This document shows positions 45,880 through 54,432 of a stretch of DNA of 64,000 nt, one piece after another. The notes beneath the pieces are model-generated. The model had not been told where the DNA came from and ran no database searches. It was given only the letters and a program-made list of their open reading frames with translations. Every line of letters begins with the position of its first letter. Within the stretch, counting starts at the first letter, position 1. Location: the NCBI RefSeq assembly GCF_000576635.1, contig NZ_AVFL01000009.1:62001-126000 (forward strand). The letters run 5' to 3'. The translations under genes and the position numbers were made by a program. This DNA is from Skermanella stibiiresistens SB22 (lineage in GTDB: Bacteria > Pseudomonadota > Alphaproteobacteria > Azospirillales > Azospirillaceae).

Positions 45880-46907
45880 GGCGTTCCAGTCTTTCCCTTG
45901 TCTTTGACCGATAGCCGCCGAAGCCACAACGGCACGAAAACGTTCAGAACGATCAGTCTAACGACATGATGGGCGCCGACGAAGGCTGGGTCGAGCCCCA
46001 GCGCGAAGGCCATGATCGTCATGGCCTCCACCCCACCGGGCGCGTAAGCGAGCCACACTTGGCCGAATGGCAGATCGAGCAGCCAGTGGGCCGCGAAGGC
46101 GAACAGCGCCGAGACGCCAAGGGCCAGCAGGACGCTTTCCAGCGCTCCCCGGAACGCGCCCCGCAGCGATGAGAACGACGCGTTGCCGAAGCGGCAGCCG
46201 ATGACGCAGCCGGTGACCACGAAGCCGATGATCAGCAGCGGCCCTGGGAGCCGTCCCTCGACCACGCCGATCGCGTGGACGGCGGCGCTGACCAGGATGC
46301 CGCCCAGCAAGCCGCCGGCGGGTACGCCGACGCGGTCCAGCGCCACGCCGACGACCCACCCCGCCGCCAGCACGCCGGCGGCCTCCAGCAGAGATAGCTG
46401 GATGTCGGTCGTGACCGGGACGGCGTGGTCCGCACCCGGCAACAACCATGGCATGAGGGCCACCAGGACGAACAGCCGGAGACTTTGGGCGAACGCGATG
46501 CGCGGCAGATCTGCTCCCCCGCGCAACGCCATGACCAGCACTTGCGACAGGGCTCCGGGGATCGATGAATAGCGCGCGGTGGCGGCCTCCCACTTCCAGA
46601 CGCGTGTCAGGTAGGTCGTGCTGGCGCCGATCATGACCACGACCGCCACCGCCAGAATGGCGAGGCTGCCCGGCCAGGCCGCGATCTCGGCGATCGTTCC
46701 GGGTGTGACGGCGCTGCCGATCGACGTGCCGAGCACGACGAAGACGATCGTCCTGATCCAGTCGGGGACCCTCATGGGCAGGCCGAGGCCGGCCGCCACC
46801 GCGACCGCCATCATGGCGCCGGTCAGCCACGCGGCGGGAAACCCCGCCAGGGCCAGCAAGGCTCCCCCCGCGGTGCCCGTCAGAACCGTCAGGCAGAAGT
46901 TGATCAC
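45876..46907 (-). CDS. AbrB family transporter
   Basis: 343 residues with about ten membrane helices in two similar halves: AGGALLALAGFPAAWLTGAM and ALDRVGVPAGGLLGGILVSA. FVVLGTSIGSAVTP, SIPGALSQVLVMA and YAPGGVEAMTIMAFALGLDP are family marks. Named after E. coli AbrB, once annotated as putative ammonia monooxygenase; this family is unrelated to the transcription factor AbrB. Substrate unknown. Confidence 0.85.
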   Translation of the reverse strand: MINFCLTVLTGTAGGALLALAGFPAAWLTGAMMAVAVAAGLGLPMRVPDWIRTIVFVVLGTSIGSAVTPGTIAEIAAWPGSLAILAVAVVVMIGASTTYLTRVWKWEAATARYSSIPGALSQVLVMALRGGADLPRIAFAQSLRLFVLVALMPWLLPGADHAVPVTTDIQLSLLEAAGVLAAGWVVGVALDRVGVPAGGLLGGILVSAAVHAIGVVEGRLPGPLLIIGFVVTGCVIGCRFGNASFSSLRGAFRGALESVLLALGVSALFAFAAHWLLDLPFGQVWLAYAPGGVEAMTIMAFALGLDPAFVGAHHVVRLIVLNVFVPLWLRRLSVKDKGKTGTP

Positions 46908-47194
46908 GCGTCCCCCGGAGCGGCCCTGGGGTCGCTGACGCCCACGATGGAAGAACGGGAGAAGCTATGGGTGTTGGGCTCTGATCGCACCGGAAGCCGC
47001 ACGGATGGCGACGGCATCGGCTTTCCTCCAGGAATTTTTCTTTTTTCCAGCCGCGTCGTCATCCTTGGGATGCGAAGCGGCCACCTGGAGTAGAACAGCA
47101 GATAAAGCTGTCAGGCACCTGTCAAAAAATTATGGATCCCGAGAATGCGCTCCGGCCGCTTGGCGGCGGGGGTACCCCAGCCGCCAATCGGCCG

Positions 47195-47854
47195 TCAGCG
47201 CTGGAGTTCGGAAGCCACGATCACGGCCTGCGTGCGGTTCTTGACGCCGAGCGACTTGAAGATGGCGGTGACGTGGATCTTGACCGTTCCCTCGGAAAGG
47301 CCGAGTTCGTAGGCGATCTGCTTGTTGGACTTGCCTTCGCGCAGGCAGTTGAGAACTTCCCACTGGCGCTGGGTGAGTTGATGGTGGTTGGCGCCCCGCT
47401 CCCCGCCCTGCTGGTCGAAGTTCTGGTGCATCGGCATCGCCTTGGCGGCGACATCGGCGTGGATCGCCGAAGGCGGCAGGTAGATGCCACCCGAGAACAC
47501 GAGGTTCAGCGCGCTCAGCATGATCTTGACGCTGGACGACTTGGGAATGAAGCCGGCGGCACCCGCGTCCAGGGAATTGCGGACGTCGGATTGATTCTCC
47601 GACGCGGAGACCACGACGACCGGTGTATCCGACGCGATCGTACAGATCTGCTCGAGTCCAGTGAAACCGGTCCAGCCCGGCATCTGCAGATCGATCAGGA
47701 TCAGGTCGAAGGCGTCGCCCTCTTTCTGGAGCTGCTCCAGGACCTCGTCGAAGTTGCTGGCGTCGGTGAACTCCGCATCGGCGCTCAACTGCTCCAAGAG
47801 GCGGCGCAACCCTTCCCTGAACAATAAATGGTCGTCACCGATCAAAATTCTCAT
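47195..47854 (-). CDS. NarL/FixJ-family (LuxR-type) response regulator
   Basis: 219 residues. Receiver with ILIGDDHLLFREGLRRLLEQ, acceptor Asp in LILIDLQMPG (near 57), VVVSAS and Lys in AGFIPKSSS. GerE-type HTH: QLTQRQWEVLNCLREGKSNK, QIAYELGLSEGTVKIHVTAI. All phosphorylation residues are present. A TTGGCGGC/GCCGCCAA hairpin (47160-47187) follows its stop. No kinase gene adjoins. Confidence 0.92.
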   Translation of the reverse strand: MRILIGDDHLLFREGLRRLLEQLSADAEFTDASNFDEVLEQLQKEGDAFDLILIDLQMPGWTGFTGLEQICTIASDTPVVVVSASENQSDVRNSLDAGAAGFIPKSSSVKIMLSALNLVFSGGIYLPPSAIHADVAAKAMPMHQNFDQQGGERGANHHQLTQRQWEVLNCLREGKSNKQIAYELGLSEGTVKIHVTAIFKSLGVKNRTQAVIVASELQR

Positions 47855-48569
47855 CGCCGCACCTCAAAGACTGCAAATCGCCATTAGGCATCGAAACGTT
47901 CGTCAAGGGACTTCGGGCGCAAGATCAAGCCGGTGGCACACGAGATCGTGATCCATACCATCGTTCGGGCCCCCCTCGACCACGATGCACGAGTGGTGAC
48001 TTCAACCTCTTTGCGACAGCCGTCTCCCCTCCAAACCGCCTCGGCCCCCGACGTCGATCTCGGGAAATCGAACTCACTTGAAGGGGGCGACCCTAGAAGA
48101 CCAGCTTCTGGCCCAGTTTCCTATGACTAGACGATATAGCATGGAGTTGACGAAAACGCGCATCGCAATCGTCGTGAAAAATCAACTTTCGAGGTATGAT
48201 GGCCTCTCCAACACACTTCCCTCAACACCAAACCACCCCAATGAGAGTGGTATCATAAGAGGCGCGGAGTCGGCATCCGGCATCGACTCCGACAAACCCC
48301 TACTCCCCCTCAGCCAGATCAAGCAAGGCGGTCCATCGGCGGGGAAATTGGATTATACCGTCTGTCCATTGACAGTCCTGTTTTATTCCGTGCCTTCGAT
48401 TCGCCTCAATGCGTACAATAGCTTTCGGCGTATGCCCGATCATCGCCAGTATTTGCACGATTCGACACCGATCGGACGCGGCGACGGCGTCTAACCTAAC
48501 GTGGCAATCCATGGAAACTCAAGGTCCGAACCTGCGGGCACGTCCGCGAACACAATCGAAGGAGATAAC

Positions 48570-48710
48570 CTGATCCGCATTTCACAACCTGAATTGGATG
48601 CGATCCTGCGATTTCGCGCAGGCCTTACCCGGATGGGTTGCCACGATCAGCAGGAATATAACCTCATTGCTTTATTTCGGCGCTGCAATGTCTGCGATAT
48701 TGTAAATTAA
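48570..48710 (+). CDS. Possible 46-residue mini-gene with a non-AUG start
   Basis: AAGGAG (48559-48564) lies 5 bases before CTG 48570 and 8 bases before ATC 48573. The frame reads IRISQPELDAILRFRAGL, then TRMGCHDQQEYNLIALFRRC and stops at TAA 48708-48710; an 8-bp terminator hairpin begins 3 bases later. Protein is soluble-looking with three Cys. No homolog recognised. A longer reading from GTG 48501 lacks a good ribosome site. Confidence 0.35.
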   Translation: MIRISQPELDAILRFRAGLTRMGCHDQQEYNLIALFRRCNVCDIVN

Positions 48711-48712
48711 CC

Positions 48713-48734
48713 AATCCAAACTACTTTGGATTTT
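48713..48734 (+). terminator. Small rho-independent terminator
   Basis: AATCCAAA (48713-48720), CTAC loop, TTTGGATT (48725-48732), then further T residues. Perfect 8-bp stem. Confidence 0.6.
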
Positions 48735-48898
48735 AGCTTCTTCGCCTTTAGTGACTTGGTGTTTGCTACTCCGCTTCTTACGACAACCCGTTTAATTCTT
48801 TGAGATCTTAGAATGTCGAGAAGTCATCCGATGGCCCGCCATCACACCCCGCGCGAATTCACCCAAGGCGTCTTCGCGCCGAAAGTCAGAGCAGCGCC

Positions 48899-49642
48899 AT
48901 GCATGTGCACAATGACCAGACCACCAGGAAGTCTTTTCCCCAGGGTTTGGATGAAACTAGGTTGACCGCAGTGACGCCCATGCACGTTTGCCTTGTCGTC
49001 GATGACGATGCCGTAGCCGATCATCTTGTCTCGGCGTTGGAGAAGGCTGGGAGACACCGGATCTCGGTGTTCCACGACATCTCCGACCTGCAGCAGAGCA
49101 ACATCACGCCGGACGCGATCCTGATCGGTGTCCAGCAGTTCGCGGCGCTCCGCGAGAACGAGCCGATGGTCTATCTTCGGCTGTCGCGCCGCAGCCGCAT
49201 CGTGGTGGTGCTGAGCAGCCGGGAGTTGCTTGACGCGGCGCACATCCTGGCTTTCGCCGACGCGTGGGTCTTCCAGGACATCAACGCCGACAGGATCAAC
49301 GAGTTGATCGATCTTGGGCTGGAGGGCCATTGCCTGATGCCCAAGCAGTTCTTGTCACGCCTGGGCGTCGACGAGATCAGGCTGACCCTGCTGCCGCGCC
49401 TGTCCGATGTCGAGTTCCGGACCCTGCTGCTGCTCGGCGAGGGCTTGAACAACCGCACGATCGCCGACCAGTTGGAGCTTTCGGAAGCCGTCATCAAGTC
49501 GATGGTGCGCAGCGTGCTGTCGAAGCTGCATTTCCGCAACCGGACCGAAGCCGGCGTCTTCGCCGCCCGGCAACAGCCCTCCCTGGAAATCGCGCGGAAC
49601 TCCGAGCGGCCGTCACTGGCCGCCAGATCGTCCGAAGGCTGA
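48899..49642 (+). CDS. LuxR-type regulator with a degenerate (pseudo-) receiver
   Basis: 247 residues (start could be ATG 48980, MHVCLVVDDDAVAD). The receiver-like domain keeps the acidic cluster VVDDD, but the acceptor strand reads DAILIGVQQ (Gly instead of Asp) and the conserved Lys position reads AWVFQDI. The C-terminal GerE HTH is intact: RLSDVEFRTLLLLGEGLNNR, TIADQLELSEAVIKSMVRSV. Probably acts without phosphorylation. Confidence 0.8.
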   Translation: MHVHNDQTTRKSFPQGLDETRLTAVTPMHVCLVVDDDAVADHLVSALEKAGRHRISVFHDISDLQQSNITPDAILIGVQQFAALRENEPMVYLRLSRRSRIVVVLSSRELLDAAHILAFADAWVFQDINADRINELIDLGLEGHCLMPKQFLSRLGVDEIRLTLLPRLSDVEFRTLLLLGEGLNNRTIADQLELSEAVIKSMVRSVLSKLHFRNRTEAGVFAARQQPSLEIARNSERPSLAARSSEG

Positions 49643-49727
49643 ACGGGGGGCATCGCGCGCCCTGGCGACATCGCTTCCATCCAACGTCGCCCCAACGGAC
49701 GTCGGCCCGCGCGGTCCACGAAAAATG

Positions 49728-49763
49728 AAAGCCGGCTCCCGCGTCATGCGGGGAGCCGGCTTT
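49728..49763. terminator. Bidirectional terminator between convergent LuxR-type genes
   Basis: AAAGCCGGCTCCC (49728-49740) pairs with GGGAGCCGGCTTT (49751-49763), 13 bp, 10-base loop, followed by T in the plus direction and flanked by A-rich sequence for the minus direction. Confidence 0.85.
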
Positions 49764-49812
49764 TCCATTCTCGATGATCAGCCCGGGAACCGGGTTGGCC
49801 CAAACCGCCGGT

Positions 49813-50493
49813 TCAGGCGATCGACGCCGCCGCCGTTCCCGTCAACTCGCCACCGATACCGTTATTCAAGGCCCAGATCGCGGCCTGGGTGCGGTTCGAC
49901 GCGTTGATCTTGCGCAGCAGGCTCTTGAGGTGGACCTTGACCGTCGCCTCGGTGATGTTCAGGTGATTGGCGATCATCTTGTTGCTGTCGCCGTTCAGAA
50001 GGCAGCGCAGGATCTGGACCTCGCGCTGGGACAAGCCCTTCCGCGAGATCGGCATCTCCAAGCCATTGCCATTGACCCGGCCACTGATCAACAGCGCCGC
50101 CAAATGGGTCGGGAACACCTTCTCGCCCATCATCACCAAACGAAGCGACTGGGCCAGGGCGTCAGCCGACAAATCCTTCATCAGGTAACCGTCGGCGCCG
50201 GCCTCCAAGGCGTTCGCCAAGCGGCGGGTGCACAAGTCGGTGGTCAGGACGACCATGCGGGTATCCGGCAGGAGCGCCCGCAAACGACGCATCGCCTCGG
50301 CCTCGTCATCGCCACCGCTGACCAGATCCATCAGCACGAGTTGCGGCTTCAACCCGGACTCGGCGATCGCCACGCCTTCGCGGAGATTTCCCGCCTCGGC
50401 GACGATCTGGAAAGGACTGTCGTCCAGGAGACGCTTCAGCCCCTCCCGGAAAAGTTTGTTCGAGTCGATCAGGAAGGCTTCGATACGTTGCAT
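49813..50493 (-). CDS. NarL/FixJ-family (LuxR-type) response regulator
   Basis: 226 residues. Receiver: FLIDSNKLFREGLKRLLDD, acceptor Asp in LVLMDLVSGGDDEAEAM, VVLTTD, Lys in GYLMKDLSADA. HTH: GLSQREVQILRCLLNGDSNK, MIANHLNITEATVKVHLKSL, LRKINASNRTQAAIWAL. Intact phosphorylation site. Third LuxR-type gene within 3.3 kb and nearest to the polysaccharide region. Confidence 0.92.
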   Translation of the reverse strand: MQRIEAFLIDSNKLFREGLKRLLDDSPFQIVAEAGNLREGVAIAESGLKPQLVLMDLVSGGDDEAEAMRRLRALLPDTRMVVLTTDLCTRRLANALEAGADGYLMKDLSADALAQSLRLVMMGEKVFPTHLAALLISGRVNGNGLEMPISRKGLSQREVQILRCLLNGDSNKMIANHLNITEATVKVHLKSLLRKINASNRTQAAIWALNNGIGGELTGTAAASIA

Positions 50494-51255
50494 AATCCGC
50501 TCCCGCGCTGAAAGGCAATTGTGGTTCTTGTTTCTTCCATCGACTGCTCGATAAGGTGGCCAGCCCCGACCATCACGTCCTTGATGGCCAAAACCCCTTC
50601 TCTCTTTCGGATGAAACTACCTGACTTTGTTCCGCCTGGATATTCCCCTTTGGAATAAATTAGGCGCGCATTAGACATATGCCCAATTCACTTCAATGAC
50701 TAGGGTACTCACAGGCGGGTTTCCACTCCGAAATTTCGAGCCGTCACCCTGGAAGATGATTACCCATCACCGTTCGCATGAGCGAACGGCATTACCCGAT
50801 CTCACCGGTTTACTTTAGATTACTGCGTTATTAAGCATATAGTGCATCGCACAATGATGCCGGTCAATATCGCATTGCGCCCAAATCACCCATACGTTTA
50901 ATAATTTCCTGAGCTACGCTTAACCACGACGCGGTAAGACCATCCCAAAGCAGGATGCCAACATCGTTCTTCATGCTGGCAACCCATGAGACCACCACCT
51001 AAGATCCAGGAGATGCCATACCTCCTGGCTCGCTGAAAATATGGTTAATATAAATTTACGATTTCCGCCAGAGGCTGCGACGTCACACTATCCCGGCTAT
51101 CACATCATTCGGGCGTTGTGCGACCTTTCGAGCACACTTTTGATGCCACACCACTCCCATTGGGTAACGAAGATGGCGAAAATTCGGCGACGACGCGCCA
51201 TTCCCAAGGCGAATGGGAGCCGTTGGCATCATCGGGGAGATGATAGCCGGTCAAG
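50494..51255. other. 762-bp low-GC intergenic region with several hairpins
   Basis: No coding frame is convincing. Visible structure: CCGTTCGC/GCGAACGG (50770-50789, 4-base loop), CCAGGAG/CTCCTGG (51006-51028), and TATAGT (50838-50843) as a -10-like box. Could hold the long promoter region of the LuxR-type gene or an untranslated RNA. Confidence 0.5.
50770..50789. repeat. 8-bp perfect inverted repeat (operator or hairpin)
   Basis: CCGTTCGC, ATGA, GCGAACGG. The 20-bp dyad is typical in size for a regulator binding site and lies about 280 bases upstream of the LuxR-type gene at 49813-50493. Confidence 0.5.
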
Positions 51256-51432
51256 ATGACGCTTTTGCAGGGGGTGGGCTTGTTCGTCGCCGGATATCTG
51301 GCGTTGCTCGCCCGGAGCGCGTGGAAACAGGGGGAGATCAGGCAGTTCCTGATGAGCTGTCTGTTGCTCGCGACGCTGTTTGGTGTCTTGGCGGCGGTCG
51401 TCGCGGCCTATGTTCGGTGGATGGCGAACTGA
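51256..51432 (+). CDS. Small two-helix membrane protein (hypothetical)
   Basis: 58 residues from ATG 51256. Two hydrophobic helices, LLQGVGLFVAGYLALLA and CLLLATLFGVLAAVVAAYV, separated by a charged loop (RSAWKQGEIRQ). GC content returns to the genome level here and codon third positions are G/C-rich. A 12-bp terminator hairpin follows. Ribosome site is weak. No family recognised; no upstream in-frame start because of a TAG. Confidence 0.55.
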   Translation: MTLLQGVGLFVAGYLALLARSAWKQGEIRQFLMSCLLLATLFGVLAAVVAAYVRWMAN

Positions 51433-51439
51433 TCGCCCG

Positions 51440-51472
51440 GGATCGGGGAAACGCCTAGGATTTCCCCGATCC
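51440..51472. terminator. Bidirectional terminator hairpin
   Basis: GGATCGGGGAAA (51440-51451) pairs with TTTCCCCGATCC (51461-51472), 12 bp, 9-base loop, between the convergent small membrane protein and AAA ATPase genes. Confidence 0.75.
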
Positions 51473-51487
51473 TTCCATCAGCCTGGT

Positions 51488-53065
51488 TCAGATCAGGCCG
51501 CGTTCCTTCGCCTGACGCATCAGGACGTACTGGCGCATCATCTGATTGCGGAAACGATAGCGGAAACCGCCGGGTTCCACGATCCGCTGAAGCACGCCGC
51601 CCCGCTCGTCGTCGCTCAATCGGCTGAGCGGATATTGGAGGGACAGCAGAGGCAGGGGCTCGCCGGTTTCCCGGATCGGAACCTGAGCCATGTCGCCCGG
51701 GTGGAAGCTGCCGTACTCGTCCGACCGGCACTGGGCCGCGACATACAGGACATCCGCGAACGACGCCTTGCGGTCCGGGCCGAGGGCCTTGTTGTACGCC
51801 TCGACGATGCCGCGTTCCGCTTCCTGGACGCACCGTGCCACGGCATAGACCAGATCGCTGTCGCTGACATGGTTGGCGCCCCGGCTGACGGCGCTGCGGG
51901 CGGCGTGCAACGCCAGCAGCTGGGCGTAATAAGGCAGCCCCTTGGCCAGCATCACGATGATGTCGCGCGACTGTTCGCTGAACCCGACGCCAGCGGCCTC
52001 CGAACCGGCCACGATGATGCGGTCGATCTCCTTGTCGCTCATCAGCGGCAGGTGGACCGCCACCAGCGAACGCTGGATCGATGGATGCTTGCCGAGCAGC
52101 TGGTCGAGGCTTTCGGCCACGCCGACCACGAACAATGTGACCGGAATCGAGCTGTCCGTCAGGTTCTTGATCAGCTCGGCCAGCTTGTTGCGCAGGTCCT
52201 CGCTGGTGACGCGGTCGTACTCGTCCATCACGAGCAGGACATGGGCACCCTGGATCTCGGCCAGCACGTCGTTCAGCTCGGTCACGCTGAAATTGCCCTG
52301 GGGCAGCAGTTCGTCGAAACTGGACATGGTGCGCCGGGCGGCGAAGGGATTGTCCACCTCCGACCGGTAGAAGGTTCCGGGAATCCGCCGCAGGAAGTTG
52401 CGGAAAATATCCTCGAAGCTCAGCTCCGCGCTGCAGGTCAGCTTGAGCGTGAAGTAGCCCGCCTGCTGGGCGATCTGCTGGATCGCGTTGGCGAGCGAGG
52501 TCTTGCCGCGGCCGCGGTCGCCGAACAGGACGACGTGTGCCCGCTCCTCCTCGATCGCCGCGATGATCCGACGCAGCGTGTTGAGCCGCCCGACGAAGAG
52601 GGAGTTGACCTCCTGCTTCGGCCGCGTCGGCGTGAAGGCCTCGCGCAGCGCCTTGTTCATCTCGGGCGTCAAACCCGGAAGATTGCCGCTGACCCGCGAC
52701 CGCAGGGTGCCGGCGACCGGCAGCGAGAAGCGGGGAAGCTCGAGGTCCTCGTCGTCCGACCGGGCGCCGCGGGCATGGGGGTGGTGATCGTCCGCCTTGC
52801 GGGCGTGCAGCAGGTCGGTGGCCGACCTCATCAGCAAGCCGCGATCCTCGACGGCCGATCCAGCGGCGGAAGCACCGACGCCGGCGTGCCTGGGCTGGGG
52901 AATCACGTCGTCTTCGATGTAGTCGTCATCGTCATCCGCCGCCAGATCGGACACCAGCCGCGGCCCAAACGGTGTCACGCGCGGGTCCAGATCCGGGCGG
53001 ACATTCTCACCTACGCCGGCCTCACCGAACTGGGGATTACGCCGTTTCCGGAAAAAGTTACGCAT
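51488..53065 (-). CDS. AAA ATPase (ORC1/CDC6- or ExeA-like) with a disordered N-terminus
   Basis: 525 residues. Residues 1-150 are polar, Asp- and His-rich and apparently disordered. The ATPase domain (about 160-390) has Walker A LFGDRGRGKTSLANAI, Walker B VLLVMDEYDRVTSEDLRNKL and sensor-1 LFVVGVAES. The C-terminal part (about 400-525) looks winged-helix-like and ends MMRQYVLMRQAKERGLI. Related STAND/ORC-type ATPases act in DNA transactions or as conformational switches; the role is unknown. It lies just downstream of polysaccharide genes on the same strand. Confidence 0.7.
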   Translation of the reverse strand: MRNFFRKRRNPQFGEAGVGENVRPDLDPRVTPFGPRLVSDLAADDDDDYIEDDVIPQPRHAGVGASAAGSAVEDRGLLMRSATDLLHARKADDHHPHARGARSDDEDLELPRFSLPVAGTLRSRVSGNLPGLTPEMNKALREAFTPTRPKQEVNSLFVGRLNTLRRIIAAIEEERAHVVLFGDRGRGKTSLANAIQQIAQQAGYFTLKLTCSAELSFEDIFRNFLRRIPGTFYRSEVDNPFAARRTMSSFDELLPQGNFSVTELNDVLAEIQGAHVLLVMDEYDRVTSEDLRNKLAELIKNLTDSSIPVTLFVVGVAESLDQLLGKHPSIQRSLVAVHLPLMSDKEIDRIIVAGSEAAGVGFSEQSRDIIVMLAKGLPYYAQLLALHAARSAVSRGANHVSDSDLVYAVARCVQEAERGIVEAYNKALGPDRKASFADVLYVAAQCRSDEYGSFHPGDMAQVPIRETGEPLPLLSLQYPLSRLSDDERGGVLQRIVEPGGFRYRFRNQMMRQYVLMRQAKERGLI

Positions 53066-53196
53066 ACGTCGGTTTTACCTTTGAACACACGGTTGATGCC
53101 ACGGCCATCGTCGAAAACCATGCCAGTATCAATTTGGGCGCAAGTGAAGCGTTCCCTCCGGGGCGCGTTGGTATATACCCCGGAGGAAACAAGCCT

Positions 53197-54408
53197 TCAC
53201 GACGCGAGCGCCGTCCTTCTCGCGGCACCGCCGGCCCCGGCTTCGCTGGAGCGTGGGTTGAGGACCGACCGCTCGATCTCCAGCCAAGCCCGCAGCGCGA
53301 GGCTGTCGGGAAGCTCGACGTCATCCATGCCGATGATGTCGCCGCGCTTCAGCGGGCGCTTGATCACCGCGTCGGCCAGCAGCCCGATCGGAACGTGCCC
53401 GGCGGTGTCGGCGATGCGGACGGCCTCGCCCCGCACGTCGAAGCTGCCGATGCCCGACGCGATCCTGTCGCCTGGCTTCAGGTCGCGCTTGACCACGGTG
53501 CAGACGCTGGCGACCGGAGCGGCCGAGTTGTCCAGCAGGATGCGCCGCTCGTTGACGACCCGTTTGATGGTCTTCAGGATTTCCAGGTGTACGAAGATAT
53601 TGTGCTTCAGGACGACATAATAAGGGCCGTCGCCCAATTTCAGGTAGCGCAGCGCGCCTTTCTGCCGGGGATCGTGCTTGCCGACGATGAAGACGCCGTG
53701 CGGCAGCTTCAGCGACAGGACATAGTCGCTGATCGGCTTGCCGAGCCGGTCGGCCGCCTCGGCGAGCTGGGTACCGCCCACCTTCAGGTCATCCTCGGGA
53801 ACGCCGAGCATGCCGGGCTTGGCGATTTCCGCGCCCAGGCCGTTGGCGACGAAGGCTTGCTCGATCTGCACCTTGGTGCCATCGGTGAACGAAGTCACCA
53901 TCGGCAGGCTGATGCCGCTCTTGTTGCCCCAGTAGGTCATGTCCTCGAGGCTCGGGTCGTGGTTCAGGAACCCCTTGATGTTCCCGTAGACCAGCGGCTC
54001 GAAGCCCATCTCGAGGACGTCTTCCCGGAGTGCCGCCTGATCGCCCGGCTGGTCGCCCTCGGCCTCGGTCACCAGACCCTTGCCGACGAAATACGAGCCC
54101 GAGGTGATGTGGAATTCCGAGTTCATCGTGACCACGGGCAGGTTGGCGCTGAGCGCCGCCGCCACGACATCGGTCGCGTGGATCGCGTCGCCGGTGCATT
54201 CCAGCACGACGTCGGAGTTCTCGATCAAGTCAGCCAGCGAGTTGGTCAGCAACTCGGGCCGGGGGAAGCCGGCGCATCCTTCGATCGGACGCCGGGTCAG
54301 CACGCGCGAGGCCTTGTAGCCACGCTGCCGGTCCAGCGCCATGATGAAATGCGAGGAAATGAAGCCGGTGCCGACGACACCGATCCGGATTTCCGGACTG
54401 TCCTGCAT
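53197..54408 (-). CDS. NAD(P)-binding oxidoreductase with SAF domain (homoserine-dehydrogenase-like)
   Basis: 403 residues. Rossmann start IRIGVVGTGFISSHFIMALD (G-x-G near 13-15), LECTGDAIHATDVVAAALSA, and a C-terminal SAF-type domain (about 305-370; KRDLKPGDRIASGIGSFDVR, RPLKRGDIIGMDDVELPD). Proteins of this fused type occur in surface-sugar gene clusters and are related to sialic-acid-like or antifreeze-like SAF proteins; the substrate is not known. It is 24 bases downstream of rmlA. Confidence 0.75.
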   Translation of the reverse strand: MQDSPEIRIGVVGTGFISSHFIMALDRQRGYKASRVLTRRPIEGCAGFPRPELLTNSLADLIENSDVVLECTGDAIHATDVVAAALSANLPVVTMNSEFHITSGSYFVGKGLVTEAEGDQPGDQAALREDVLEMGFEPLVYGNIKGFLNHDPSLEDMTYWGNKSGISLPMVTSFTDGTKVQIEQAFVANGLGAEIAKPGMLGVPEDDLKVGGTQLAEAADRLGKPISDYVLSLKLPHGVFIVGKHDPRQKGALRYLKLGDGPYYVVLKHNIFVHLEILKTIKRVVNERRILLDNSAAPVASVCTVVKRDLKPGDRIASGIGSFDVRGEAVRIADTAGHVPIGLLADAVIKRPLKRGDIIGMDDVELPDSLALRAWLEIERSVLNPRSSEAGAGGAARRTALAS

Positions 54409-54432
54409 GGTAGTCTCCCTGGTGGGCGATCG

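Larger units (their letters stand above)
47855..48898. other. 1,044-bp low-GC intergenic region between two LuxR-type genes
   Basis: GC content falls visibly and codon-phase structure disappears. The only organised piece is at 48559-48734: a strong Shine-Dalgarno, a 46-codon frame and a terminator hairpin. A TACAAT -10-like box is at 48414-48419. Nothing else is convincing. Confidence 0.55.

Noticed and set aside
45876-46907. Annotation as ammonia monooxygenase
   Set aside because: The historic AbrB label; the protein is a two-half membrane transporter with no monooxygenase features.
48078-48494. 138-codon plus-strand frame in the low-GC region
   Set aside because: No ribosome site near any start, no codon bias, no recognisable domain.
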